Assembly (NCBI GenBank): GCA_023614405.1
Contig: CM042689.1
Span: 329,878,305-329,942,304, forward strand
Source of the DNA: Avena insularis
Taxonomy: Eukaryota > Streptophyta > Magnoliopsida > Poales > Poaceae
Length of the DNA: 64,000 nt
Reading direction: 5' to 3'
Under the pieces are notes generated by a model. The model did no database searches, was not told the DNA's origin, and saw only the letters and a program-made list of their open reading frames with translations. The position numbers and the translations under genes were made by a program. Below, piece by piece: positions 41,513 through 53,238 of this stretch; position 1 is the stretch's first letter, and each line of letters opens with the position of its first letter.

Positions 41513-44500
41513 TGTAAGATCCCTCCTTTATAAAGGAAAAGGATCCCTGTGATTGCAATGCTAGTCTCTGGATCAATAGCTAGCATCCACAGTTTAAGAT
41601 GTAATATCAAGAAACAAAGGTCATAATACAACTTTATAACCAGGAATAAAATAATACATTACATCTTACATAGCTCATTTGGCTATCTCATTACAATGCA
41701 GCAGAAATAACTATATAGCATGGAGTCCTTCATCTTCAAAGGGCCACAGGCAATCATGTTGGTTGTAGAGTTGTAATCTTATTTAACACACTTCACTAAC
41801 ATCAAACAAACCTGCAACATAATAAGTTACAGCCACAAGGGTCAATACATTTGAATTGTATTGGCAAGTTTCACTACTATGTAGAAATAAGTGGGTCCTA
41901 TCATTACATGCATATTTGGCTAAGTAGGGTTTAGGCTCATTTGCAGAAAGCAATATAGTTTATCCTATCTTTTCAAAATAGTTTTGATCTTTTTTCAAAT
42001 CTTTCTGAACTCCTTGGTAAACCCCAAGTGCTTCAAGTCTCTTGTTGTCATGTTCAAGTTTTACTTTTAGAAATTGGAATGTCGAGATCTTCCATAGCTT
42101 CAGGCCTTAGTTGCTCAGTATTGTCCATAATCGGGGACACGGCTAAGTACTTAGATTTTTATCTTCTGCAGAAGTTGTACACTTTACCCACATGACACAA
42201 TCTCATCTTGTTGCCACCAGTGGCCGCTGGATAAGTACTCACCAAGATGGAGTACTGGCAGATTGAGAATGTGACAAAGTCTTTCCATAGGAGTCCTCCC
42301 AATACACAATGCTAGCTTGTCTACCAGGCACCAATGTAGGGTTTTGAGTTCCCTCATTCTAGTTAACCTGAAGAGGCCAATGCATGGGTCTTCCACTATG
42401 TAGTTGACTAAGCCAGTGCCCATTTAGCATGTGGTTGTACACGGAATCCACTGTACGAGAAACATGTTCAATCTCTAAGCCCCTGGGTGGTTTTCTTCTA
42501 GTGCACAACAAAAAGAGATTGCCATATAAACATGGTTCCTTTTGTTGCCACCTTGTCCAAAACTTGAGTATCCTTGTCCACCCAGGTGGTTCATTGAGTA
42601 CTTGTTTTATTATATAAAACACAAGTCTTTTCAATACTTCACATAATCTTAACATGTATCTCTTCTCAATATATATAGCAGGGCTAAGCATATTACAACT
42701 ACATTGTTTTCACTAAGGAATATATAAGGGTATCCTATTAGGATTTAGCATAGCAAAATATAGTAGTCCTTATCATGCATGTTTCAAAATCCACTAAGTG
42801 TAATAAAAATAATAGGACTTGGATGATAGTGTCACTTGCCTTTTTGGTAGAGAATGTTGGTTCACTTCTTGATCTTGCTAATATCACACTCTTCTAATTC
42901 CACTACAATTCAATCAAGCAAACACAATTTCAACTAGCATTCCAATTAACAATCAAACAAATTAATCACACATAAAATAATAGAAACAAAGTCATGCATG
43001 CAAGCATGCAAAAGATAGTTTTATTTGCAAAGGTGGTTTCTACTAGGTTCTAGACATTGCAAGGTTCAAAGTGGTCATTTTTCTAAAGTGGTAAAACCAT
43101 TTGCAAAAGGGTTTTATCTATAAACTATTTTTAAATCAAAACATTATTTTATGTGGTTGAAAATACTTTTATCAAAGCAATAATTTTGTAATGTTCATCA
43201 ATAAGTTGTTTAATTCACCAAACTTGGTGTTTAGGGTTAGAAGGTTTGAATCAAAACATTTCCCAAAGGTTTTACTCAAAAATCATTTCCATAACAAAAT
43301 CAATATTTTTATTTAACTAGAAATGAGCTAATTCAATTATTCAATCCTAAACTTCACAAAATACATTTTTAAATCCATGAGTTGGTTTCTAAGGTCAGTA
43401 GGTTCACAACAAACCAATTTGCAAAGATTTTATCTCAAAAACATAACTAGAACAATTTTTATATTCATAACAATCCTACACAAGTTTCTGCAATTTCAAC
43501 CAATTTTCCAGAAGTAAAACTTTAAACAAAGTGCATGGTTTCAAAGTAATTGTTCTACTGATTCCATTGATATAAAATTTGCAAAATTTGGACGTGTAAA
43601 ACTAAAGTTATGAATTTTACAAGTTTGCAAATCTAATAGATCAAATTCCTGTTTTTAAAACAGAGGCTGGGCCACGTGGCGTGATTTTACTGGCCGATAC
43701 TGTTTCGCTCGGATCGGCTAATACTGGCCGCAGGATCTTACTTAAAACACACGGCACAGATGGACGCGTACCCCTTCGCTTAAGATTCTAATCTGATCCT
43801 TTCGATCTAGATCCAACGGACCACAGCGCATTGACCATGGCTTGGCGGCGCTGGCGCGGCGGCGAGCGGCGGAGCGCTCTGTCAGTGTTGTCGCCGATGA
43901 ACCCGGAAGGAAGAGGGGGAATGGAGGTGCTCACCATGCTCACGCGGTTGCGGTGAAGCTCGAGGCGTGGTCGGTTCATCGAGGGGCACACAGGAACGGA
44001 GTGGATTGCTCGTCGGAGTTGTGCTCACCGTCGGGTCCGTCTGGTTGTTGTCGGAGGCGAGGTTATAGGCCATGCCAAAGCAAAAGAAGGCCACTATTAG
44101 GTGCGCGCGAAGATGCTGAACATGGGGCTTGCAAGCAGAGAGAAAGGGGCGATCCATTCTTACGGGGAGGGGTCGTCGGAGAGGTGTCAGGCGTCGGCGG
44201 TGTTCAGAGTTCGTCCTTGCCGACGCTCTGGGGCAAGCGCGGCCAAGCTGGAACCACCAGTAGATGCGCACTGGTCTAGGGAGTAGTCTCACGTGCACAA
44301 GGGGGCAGGGTACGGTCAGGCGTCGCCGGAATTTGTACTAGACCTCGTTGGAGCCAGTGGGGTTGCGTGGAGAAATCCGTGCAGCCTGGTGGCAGAGAGG
44401 AGGCGGTGTTTGGGGAGAATGGAAGAGGGGAGGGAGGCGCCTTTATCCTGCGTGATGGCTGGGCGAATTAACCTTGATTCAATGTGAATTTTAAGCCATG

Positions 44501-45452
44501 AATTTACACCAGAAACGGCAGAGATGAACTGGGGGCGGAGTCAGCGGGTTGAAGACGAGCGATGTGCAGTGGGGCAACCGTCGAGAGATGGAAGTGCGAG
44601 TGGGGTCCTGTCGGTGAGGGCGTGGTAGGTTTCTGGGTGCACGCTTTTCCTCATGGGAGAGAGATAGTTGGGCTGGACTAGGCTTGCTGGGCTGGCCAGA
44701 TGGGTTGGGCTAGTTTCTATTTTTTTATACTGATTGCTTTTTCTTTTTCTGTTTTGAATTTCCTGATTTGATTTTCATTCAAACAATTCAAACAACAAAT
44801 GGATTCAAACTCCTGCTAAACTTTGCATCCTTTTTAGTTCTGTTTACCAACACAATTCAGAGTCCAAAATAAAATAATATTTTTATTCTTTTAGGATCTA
44901 TTTAGTGATTAAATAAAATAGACCTTAGCTATTAATTCAAATAGGATTTGTTTTATTAAATCTCCATTTTGAAATCTAAATAATACCAAAACCAATTTCA
45001 GTAAGTTTTATTTGGAAATACCAAATACTTGGAAAACTTGTTTTTAAATAATATATAAAGCCTTTACTTTAAAATTGGGTATTAATAAACTCTCATTATT
45101 TTATTTTAAATAAACCTTTACACTTTTAACCAAAACAAAATATTTTATTTCAAAAGCTTGACCAAGGTTTAATTTGGCTCTATAAAATAATCCTTATTTA
45201 TATTTCTACCTTTTCATTTGAAAACCCAATCTTTTTATTAAAAGATCCACAAATAGTGATTCCAAATATTTAAAACTTTCTTTATTAATTGTTTATCTTT
45301 TTAAATCCTTTTAGGATTTATTTGATCAAAATAGGTTTGAAGGTTTCCAATTGGAAATCAAAAAGTTTCTTCTCACCCTGAAAATCAACAAAGTTTTATT
45401 TTATTTATTTATTTTTCACATAACAAGATTTGGAAAATCTTGGGATGTGACA
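41513..45452 (-). mobile_element. Long solo LTR (3.94 kb), TGTAAGATCCC...GGGATGTGACA
   Basis: Flanked by a perfect CACAT duplication (41508-41512 and 45453-45457), inserted in the Copia-2 5' LTR. Short inverted ends (TGTAAGATCCC and, on the other strand, TGTCACATCCC) with TG...CA are LTR-like. No gag, pol, PBS or internal repeat is found, so it is read as a solo LTR. It has AT-rich ends and a GC-rich block at about 43660-44700. Minus orientation is favoured because GGATAAAGGCG followed by a pyrimidine-rich leader lies on that strand near 44440, and because TGTCACATCCC resembles the start of the element at 61451. Family name unknown to me. Confidence 0.8.
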
Positions 45453-45576
45453 CACATGTATTAACATTTCCATATTAATACAATTATAGCATGCAAAATA
45501 AACATCTATCATATACTTGTACTACACATAATAAACACTTTATTATTGCCTCTCAGGGCATATTCCCTTCAATTAT

Positions 45577-45885
45577 TAGCTCTAAACTTTTAGGAAAGGA
45601 AGGAAAAGGTTATTGGAAATATTGAAGAAACATCGAGGAGCTATGGGGTATACTCGATGATTTAAAAGGCAGTTCTCCTACTATATGTCAGCATGCTATT
45701 AATATAGAACCCGATGCAAAACCAGTTGTTGAACACCAACGACGTTTAAATCCTAAGATGAAGGATGTGGTAAGAAATGAGGTATTAAAACTCCTTGATG
45801 CTGGTATTATTTACCCTATTGCTGATAGTCAATGGGTTAGCCATGTTCATTGTGTCCCAAAGAAAGGGGGATCACTGTTGTGCCA
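45577..45885 (+). pseudogene. Gypsy-3 RT N-terminal fragment
   Basis: Continues Gypsy-3 after Copia-2. One frame reads QHAINIEPDAKPVVEHQRRL, then KMKDVVRNEVLKLLDAGIIY and VHCVPKKGG, the entry to the Gypsy RT fingers. It stops at the Gypsy-4 boundary. The rest of RT, including the YxDD box, is absent from the window. Confidence 0.85.
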
Positions 45886-47431
45886 TGATGACTCCTTGGT
45901 GGCACCAGAGAACTTGGTCCTTGATGTGGAGTCTTGTTGGGAACCCCAAGAGCAAGGTGTGAAGCAGCACAACAACAAGTTTTACCTCAGTAGAGACCGA
46001 GGTTATCAAACCAGAAGGAGGAAGGAAACGTCACACAGGTGTTGCAAGCAACGCGAAGACCTGCACAACACAAACTCAAGACTTTGCCCCAACGAATCAG
46101 TGAGGTTGTCAAGCTCACCGGTTTGCTGTAACAAAGGATTAAATGTATGGTGTGTCAGGTAATGGTTTGCATCAACTAAACAAGTAACACTGGAAGATGT
46201 ATCGATGGTAAAGATTGGACCGGGGTCCATAGTTCACTAGAGGTGCTCTCCTTAGATAAACAACATGGCATGAAGGGTAAACAAATTATAGCAGGGCAAT
46301 TGACAGGAACTGAGCAAGGCATAACAATGCAATTACTAGTCAGAAAGATCCTATGAGATTCGATTGGGCAATACAACAATATACATAGACTGCCATCCAA
46401 CTGCATCTATGACTAGAAGTCTAGCTTCCGGTTATCATCCGAACCCCCTCCAGTATTAAGTTGCAAGCAACAGACAACTGCTTTAAGCAAAGTGTGTAAG
46501 GTAAACAGTCCACATGTTCCATGAACAAGATACCGTTGTTTTCTCCCTAGTAGAAATAGCACATCTACAACCGAAGAGATTTCTGTCACTTTCCTTGGAA
46601 ACTAGAGTCATGAACCCACTATCGAGCATAAATACTCCCTCTTGGAGTCACTAGTAACTACTTGGCCAAGATATCTACTAACAACGGAGAGCATGCAAGA
46701 TCACAAACAACACAGACATGATAGAATCATAAAGATAAAACCATTAATCAAACCAAAATAATAACCTCAATATCCATTGGATCCCCGCAAACACAACATG
46801 CATGATTACAAATAGATTAGATCTTGATCATGAACGGAGCTCACAAGATCTATACATGAAAGCACAAAGGAGGAGATACAACCATCTAGCTACTACATGG
46901 ACTCATAGTCCAAGGTGGAACTACTCACGCATCATACTGGAGAGAAGTCCTCTGGGATGATCTCTCCTCCGGCAGGGTGCCGAGAAGAATTTCAGATTCC
47001 CCTGATCTAGGGACAATGGTGGCGGCGGATGCAGAAGGTTTCATGGAGATTTGATCGGGTGCTTAGGGTTTCTGCATCGGGGGATTCTTATAGGCGAAGG
47101 GGGAGGCCGAGGAGGCGGCCAGAGGGGCCACACCCCTCCTAGGTGTGGGTCCACCCCTGGTCGCGCCTAGGGGGGTCTGGCTGCCCTGGCCCGCTTCTCC
47201 GTCTCCCCTCTGGACTTCTTGTTCCCCACAGAAAGTAATTGACTTTGACGTTTGTCCCGTCCAATTCCAAGAATATTTCTTTACTAACTTTTCTAGAACT
47301 ATGGCAACTTGTTAATAGGTTAGTACCAGAAAACATGTAAAAAGCACCGTAAAGTGTAGACAAAGCAAAGCAAAGTACATACTAAACAAGCATGGAGCAT
47401 CAAAAATTATAGATACGTTTCTAACATATCA
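45886..47431 (-). repeat. 3' LTR of Gypsy-4 (1546 bp)
   Basis: Plus-strand start TGATGACTCCTTGG and end CTAACATATCA. Same family as the solo LTR 28604-30136 and the remnant 56870-57921. Confidence 0.88.
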
Positions 47432-47447
47432 AGCATCCCCAAGCTTA
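47432..47447 (-). other. Polypurine tract of Gypsy-4
   Basis: The minus strand reads AAGCTTGGGGATGCT before the 3' LTR start. Gypsy-3 has AAGCTTGGGGGAGTG near 60702, after its accessory ORF. Confidence 0.75.
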
Positions 47448-49588
47448 ACTCCTGCTCGTCCTCGAGTAGGTAACTGATAAAAGGAATAATTTTTGAGGTG
47501 ACATGCACCCTCACAATAAAGATCCAACCATTTGCAAGCATTGAAAGCTGGGATCAAAGAACTCTAAACATGTGCATGAAAGATGGAGTTCTAACAATAG
47601 GACATAGTAACTATGCATGCAACATGAAAGGCTACAAACAAAGATCATGAATAACATGCATTGAAAAACGTTTGTTTGTTTCACATACAAAAAAACATAG
47701 CATAGTGGCAATCAACTTGTCCCTCATAGAGTAGCAAATAGATGCATAGGACACCTTCAAAGTTCACAAGGGTGACTAGAAACAAATAGCACAAGAACAA
47801 GTAATATCACAATATGCATCAATTACTAAGCTTTGGAACAGTGCACATAGAATGACAACTATGCTCTCTTAATGGTGCCTAAAGGTAGAAGGTGGAGACT
47901 CAGGTAATGGTGGAAGAAAAGCCTTTTTGTAATAGAAGCAGGGATTTCAAGTTTCAAAAAGAGCTTCCAAAAATTATGGTACTTGTTAGCTTTTAGCCCT
48001 CATTGCCCCTATCATAAGTGCAAGCATATACAACATATATGACACAATGGTTCGAGTTTATTAGGGGCAAATAATATAAAGTGTGCCATCAAGTTTGTGA
48101 GGGATTTAATCACTAAGTTTTCACATCACAAAATAGTTTTTAATTGGAAGATAGCTGAAAACAAGAATATACTTGGAATGGTGCAATACACCATGCATAG
48201 GAGTTTATAGTGGACACTTTGGAAAAACTTGGTTTCTTGGGAGTTGGAAGCATGAGTAGACCTTACTCATACAAGTGGAGGCTAGCAAAAGACTGGGAGC
48301 AACCAACTAAGAGAGCATAATGGCCATAATCATGCAGAGCAACAAAGCATTACTAATCAAAGCATAGAGTGGTACTACAAGTCAAGGACTAAATGATCAT
48401 AGAGGCTATGGTGACTTGTTCATAGTCATAACATGGTGTGAGCATGTGCCAAGTCAACCCAATCAAAGCATCAAAGGAGAATACCATAATACTATGCTTT
48501 TGCATGCTAAAACAACGCATAATTTCTTCAAGGCACACTAAGCAATCCCAATTGTTTGGAATAAGACATGCTACAGCAATAATCACTAAGCATAAGGTCA
48601 AAACAACACCTAGCATGTCATGCTAAAGTCTAAGTCACAGTCAATGCAAGCTCCTCTTGCACTTACAAGCAAGAACTTACTACTCCTTTCCAACACCAAG
48701 CAACTTATTTGCAAAACAACACAATGAGAACGGGGGTCCAAACTACTCAACCAAACTAAACAATCTAAGCAAAGCAAACAAAAACTAAGACGCTCCAAGA
48801 ACAACACAACTGTGCATGAAATAATAAAAACAAAGTGTCTAGACAGACCTGAGCTTTTTATTGATGAAGAAGGGGATGCCTTGGGCATCCCCAAGCTTTG
48901 ACGCTTGTACCTCTTGGATATTTCTTGGGGTGACACCATGGTGGAATCCCCAAGCTTGAGCTTTTGTCCATTCCTCATCTCATTGCATCATTCTCTCTCT
49001 ACACCTGAATTTTTTCCTTCACACAAAACTTTACACAATCTTCATTAGCAACATTAGTGTATTCAAAAGATATTAGACCTCTGGAAAAGCTTTGAAATAG
49101 CAAGGCTTTTCACTAAAAACACAATCTACTGTAGCAACTCCTTCAAAAAGCTCAATTTCCCAAAAAGAACCCAAAAAGAAAGCAATAAGAAGCAAATGCA
49201 AATAATGGCAGAAATCTGTCAAAACAGACCAGCAAGTAGAAACCGATTTTTTCGAACATCTTATGTTGCTCAAATCAAAAAGTGTTGAACTAACGAAAGT
49301 TATCTAACATACTGGGGGATTTATTCGTAAATTTTTAGCTCAATCCGATTTACAGAGACTCCTCGCGAATATTTTTTGTGGAGGACAGAAATCTGTTTCG
49401 GGACAGCAACTCCCCAAATCTTACTTCCCTCTCATTAGAGGTTATTCTTGGCACAAAAAGCAAACAAAAAGAATAAGGAGAGGTCATTACAGAAGTAATA
49501 ACTTTCAAGACTCAAGGGAACCTTGGGTTATATCCCAACAAGTACTTTTCTTTAACGCCTTTAAGTTAGGCACAAGAAGCAAGAAGAA
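47448..49588 (-). other. Noncoding 3' region of Gypsy-4
   Basis: About 2.1 kb with no coding potential. It includes a block (about 48060-48110) that on the minus strand reads ACTTGATGGCACAC, also found at the 3' end of Gypsy-3 (about 61423-61450). Confidence 0.7.
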
Positions 49589-50020
49589 TCAAGTATTTTC
49601 AAATGAGAAAGCATTCACATCAAACCTTGCTTTCAAAGGAGGAGCAAAAAGCAACTTCTCTCTCTTCATAGGGAAGTGTTCAATACCTTTCTTGAATGGA
49701 AAACGATATTTAATGGTGACTTCTTTCATATCAATGATGGCACCAACTGTTCTAAGAAAAGGTCTTCCCAAAGTAATAGGACAAGAAGCATTGTATTCAA
49801 CATCCAAAACATAGAAATCAATAGGGACATAAGCATTGTTAACCATAATGATAACATCATTAATACTCCCCATTAGTTTCTTCTTAGCATTATCATTGAG
49901 TGGTACATCCAAATAACAATCTTCCAATGGTGGCAAATCAAGCATTTCATAAATCTTCCTAGGCATAATAGAGACACTAGAACCAAGATCACATGAAGCC
50001 TTGAGATCAAAATCATTCAC
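49589..50020 (-). CDS. Gypsy-4 aspartic protease
   Basis: 143 residues with CDLGSSVSIMPRKIYEMLDL, where D-L-G-S is the catalytic motif in this Gypsy group, then NDVIIMVNNAYVPIDFYVLD and CPITLGRPFLRTVGAIIDMK. The C-terminus (PFKKGIEHFPMKREKLLFAP) ends at a stop, and no RT follows. A frameshift or stop near 50030 separates it from gag. Confidence 0.87.
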   Translation of the reverse strand: MNDFDLKASCDLGSSVSIMPRKIYEMLDLPPLEDCYLDVPLNDNAKKKLMGSINDVIIMVNNAYVPIDFYVLDVEYNASCPITLGRPFLRTVGAIIDMKEVTIKYRFPFKKGIEHFPMKREKLLFAPPLKARFDVNAFSFENT

Positions 50021-50045
50021 TTCTATATTAATAATGGGTTCCCAA

Positions 50046-50519
50046 CTATCTTCTACTTTCCTGCGAATAGAAGCTTTTGTGTTCTAACTTCTCTTCCTTA
50101 ATCTTAACAAGAGCATCTGTAATGTGTTTAGTGAAAGCAACATGCATATCACTAGCATCAGGACTTCTAGCAAGCTTTTGTAGGAACATAATCACTTCAG
50201 AAATATTGCAACCATCAATATCAAAATCAAACTTAGCATCACTAGTAGTAGGCTCAATAGGATTAGTCATAGTAGGAGGAATAGGGACTACTTGTGGTTT
50301 AGTGGTGATGGTGCACACACTATCGTTTCTATCAATTCCAGCTTCCCTTTCCCACTTGGCATGAAGTTGAGCTAACAGCCTAACATTTTCATCAATAGTA
50401 ACTTGTATGGCATGAGAAGTAGCAAAGGTACTTTCCATAGTTTCAGGTTTAGCAGCCATTTTATTAACCAAGGAAGTTTGAGCTTTAGACAAAAAGGATA
50501 TATTTTTCTCAGCACTCAA
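50046..50519 (-). pseudogene. Gypsy-4 gag C-terminal linker
   Basis: 157 residues linking gag and protease, including QVTIDENVRLLAQLHAKWER and SEVIMFLQKLARSPDASDMH, a segment typical between gag and protease in this group. It is charged, with no zinc knuckle visible. The stop at about 50520 splits it from gag. Confidence 0.65.
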
Positions 50520-50563
50520 TTTTTTTACTGTAAACTAGGAATTTCTCTATTCAGATTCTCAAG

Positions 50564-51547
50564 CTAATGACTAATATTTTTCAAAATGATAGATTTTTCC
50601 TCCATAGTTTTAGTGAAAATCTTGTTTTTCTCATATTGCATTTTCATAAAGTTTTTAGTGAATCTCTCAACTTCTAGAATCCTCTCTTCACTAGGCATTC
50701 CAGATCTACCCTGATAAGCATTTCCACTAGGAGGATAAGGCCTATAATTACCATAAGTATTGTTGCCAAAATTGTTGTTTCTAATGAATTTCACATCAAC
50801 TTGCTCTTCTTGAGCAACCAAAGAGGCTAAGGGAACACTATTAGGATCTAGAGGAGCTTTCCCATTAACAAGCATAGCCATAATAACATCAATCTTTTCA
50901 CTCAAAGAGGAAGCTTCCTCAATAAAATTTACCTTCTTACCATGTGGAGCTCTCTCAACATGCCATTCAGAGTAGTTAACCAACATATTATCAAGGAGCC
51001 TTGTTGTAGCACCCAAAGTGAGGCCCATGAAAGTACCTCCAGCAGCTGAATCCAACAGATTTCTTGAGGAGAAGTTCAAACTTGCATAAAAAGTCTGGAT
51101 AATCATCCAAGCAGTGAGTCCATGAGTGGGGCAATTCTTAACCAAAGATTTCATTCTTTCCCAAGCTAGGGCAACATGTTCACTATCAAGTTGTTTAAAT
51201 TTCATAATGTCACTTATCATAGATATAATCTTAGCAGGAGGATAGTACTTTCTAATAAAAGCATCTTTGCACTTCGTCCAAGAATCAATACTATTTTTAG
51301 GCAAGGAAAGCAACAATTCTTTAGCTTTTCCTCTCAAGGAGAAAGGAAAACGCTTGAGCTTAATAATATCTCCATCTGCATCCTTATATTTTTGCATCTC
51401 ACAAAGTTCCACAAAGCTATTGAGATGGGCAGCAAGATCATCAGAACCAGCACCAGAAAATTGCTCTCTCGTCACAAGATTGAACAAAGTAGGCTTAATT
51501 TCATAAAAGGTAGCATCAGGAGCAGGTGGTTTCCCGATCATGAACAT
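50564..51547 (-). CDS. Gypsy-4 gag (Retrotrans_gag), 5' end fused to Copia-3 LTR
   Basis: Capsid-like protein. True gag begins at about PPAPDATFYEIKPTLFNLV. The first few residues of the open frame (MFMIGK) come from the Copia-3 LTR junction. The Retrotrans_gag core is clear: SGAGSDDLAAHLNSFVELCE, KRFPFSLRGKAKELLLSLP, SWTKCKDAFIRKYYPPAKII and ESWxRMK-like ALAWERMKSLVKNCPTHGL. A later YRPYPPSGNAYQGR segment and a coiled-coil tail follow. The N-terminus, leader and PBS were deleted. Confidence 0.87.
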   Translation of the reverse strand: MFMIGKPPAPDATFYEIKPTLFNLVTREQFSGAGSDDLAAHLNSFVELCEMQKYKDADGDIIKLKRFPFSLRGKAKELLLSLPKNSIDSWTKCKDAFIRKYYPPAKIISMISDIMKFKQLDSEHVALAWERMKSLVKNCPTHGLTAWMIIQTFYASLNFSSRNLLDSAAGGTFMGLTLGATTRLLDNMLVNYSEWHVERAPHGKKVNFIEEASSLSEKIDVIMAMLVNGKAPLDPNSVPLASLVAQEEQVDVKFIRNNNFGNNTYGNYRPYPPSGNAYQGRSGMPSEERILEVERFTKNFMKMQYEKNKIFTKTMEEKSIILKNISH

Positions 51548-52326
51548 TGAGATGTTATTAACAACAAGATCATATCATTAGGAGAATGGTATGATGGACA
51601 TACTCCTATAGATAAGCGTAGCATAAAGATCAAGTCATTTCAATAGTTCGTTTGCTATAAGCTTTTTGATACATAGTAACCTAATTCCTTCGACCATGAG
51701 ATCAGGCTAATCACCATCACCAGAAGCATGCTTTGATGATATCAAACATCACATCGTAACTGGGTGGCTATAAAGGTGGCATTGAGTGTTCAGAAAGTAT
51801 GGGTTGAGACACATGGATCAAGAGTGGGATTTGTCCATCCATATGACAGATAGATATACTCTGGGCCCTCTCGGTGGAATGTCATCCAATTAGCTTGCAA
51901 GCATGTGATTGGCTCACAAGGGATCACATATCACGGGAACGAGAAAAGAGTACTTATTGGTAACGAGGTTGAACTAGGTATGCAGAGATACCGACGATCA
52001 AAACCTCAGATAAGTAAACTATCGTGAGACAAAGGGAAATTGGTATCGTATGTAAGTGGTTCATTCGATCGCCAAGTAATCGTAGAAATATGTGGGAGCC
52101 ATATGAATTTCCAGATTCCTCTATTGGTTATTGATCGGAGAAGTGTCTCGGTCATGTCCGCATAATTCACGAACCGTAGGGAGATACACTTAAGGATTCG
52201 ATGTTGTTTAGTAGATATGGAATGTTAATTAGGGATACCGAATGTTGTTCGGATTCTCGAATGGGATTCGGGATATCACGAGGAGATCTGGAGAATAAGA
52301 TTCATATAAGGAAAGTCCGATTCCGG
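51526..52326 (+). repeat. 5' LTR of Copia-3, truncated at both sides
   Basis: Corresponds to 55186-55996 of the 3' LTR at a constant offset of 3660 until a 10-bp indel near 52290. It is identical to it over 51541-51942 but differs at about 18 positions over the next 380 bp. Confidence 0.92.
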
Positions 52327-53048
52327 TGGACTTCTTGAAGAAACTCTATTCTGATGGACTTCTTGAATCACTTGATTTCGAATCACTTGAAAGATGCGAA
52401 GCATGTCTGATGGGTAAAATGACTAAGACTCAGTTTTCTGGTATGATGGAGCGAGCTACGGACTTATTGGAAATCATACATACCGATGTGTGTGGCCCAA
52501 TGAGTGTAGCATCACGCGGTGGTTACAGTTATGTTATTACCTTCACGGATGACTTGAATAGATATGGGTATATCTATTTCATGAAACATAAGTCCGAAAC
52601 TTTCGAGAAGTTTAAGGAATTTCAAAGTGAGGTAGAGAATCAACGTAACAAGAAGATTAAATTTCTACGATCTGATCGTGGAGGTGAATATCCGAGTTAC
52701 GAGTTTGGCGAGCATTTAAAGAAATGCGGAATACTTTCATGACTGACACCGCCGGGAACACCACAACGTAATGGTGTGTCCGAACGTCGTAATCGAACTC
52801 TCTTAGATATGGTTCATTCTATGATGTCACTTACAGATTTACCGCTATCATTTTGGGGTTATGCATTAGAAATAGCCGCATTCACTTTAAATAGGGCACC
52901 ATCTAAATCCGTTGAAACGACACCGTATGAATTATGGTTTGGGAAGAAACCTAAATTGTCGTTTCTTAAAGTTTGGGGTTGCAAAGATTATGTAAAGAAG
53001 TTACAGACGGACAAGCTTGAACCCAAAGCGGAAAATGCGTCTTCATAG
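52327..53048 (+). pseudogene. Copia-3 integrase (partial)
   Basis: Starts abruptly in the pre-integrase zinc region (KLYSDGLLESLDFESLERCE). It contains the first Asp in HTDVCGPMSVASRGG, the second in LRSDRGGEYPSYEFG, then a TGA at 52741 within the expected QLTP context. The next frame, 52776-53048, carries the Glu in MSERRNRTLLDMVHSMMSLT and YELWFGKKPKLSFLKVWG. All three DDE residues are present, but one stop splits the core and the N-terminus is deleted. Confidence 0.88.
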
Positions 53049-53238
53049 GATACCTGAAGGAAACTATTGGGTATACCTTCTATCATAGATCCGAGGGCAA
53101 AATCTTCGTTGCCAAGAATGGATCCTTTCTAGAGAAGGAGTTTCTCTCGAAAAAAGTGACTGGAAGAAAGTAGAACTCGACGAGGTTGTTGAACCTTCTC
53201 TCGAACTTGCGAGTAGCGCAACACCGGAAGTAGTTCCT

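Larger units (their letters stand above)
32517..45571 (-). mobile_element. Copia-2: complete Ty1/Copia element with nested Cassandra and solo LTR
   Basis: Minus-strand Copia element with a perfect ATTAT target duplication (32512-32516 and 45572-45576). The 3' LTR is 32517-34142. The 5' LTR is 39970-45571 and is interrupted by a 3.94-kb solo LTR (41513-45452). A Cassandra TRIM sits in the leader. PBS and PPT are intact. LTRs read on the minus strand begin TGAAGGGAATATGCCC, so it is related to, but a different family from, Copia-1 and Copia-3. It inserted into the pol region of Gypsy-3. The polyprotein has several stops and frameshifts. Confidence 0.95.
39970..45571 (-). repeat. 5' LTR of Copia-2, split by a solo LTR
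   Basis: LTR sequence occupies 39970-41512 and 45453-45571, about 1.66 kb without the insertion and its duplicated pentamer. It matches 32517-34142 throughout. Confidence 0.92.

Noticed and set aside
43842..44298. ORFs on both strands in the GC-rich block of the long solo LTR
   Set aside because: GC-rich sequence keeps several frames open at once. The products are Arg/Gly/Pro-rich without a recognisable domain. Treated as chance, though an old captured exon cannot be excluded.
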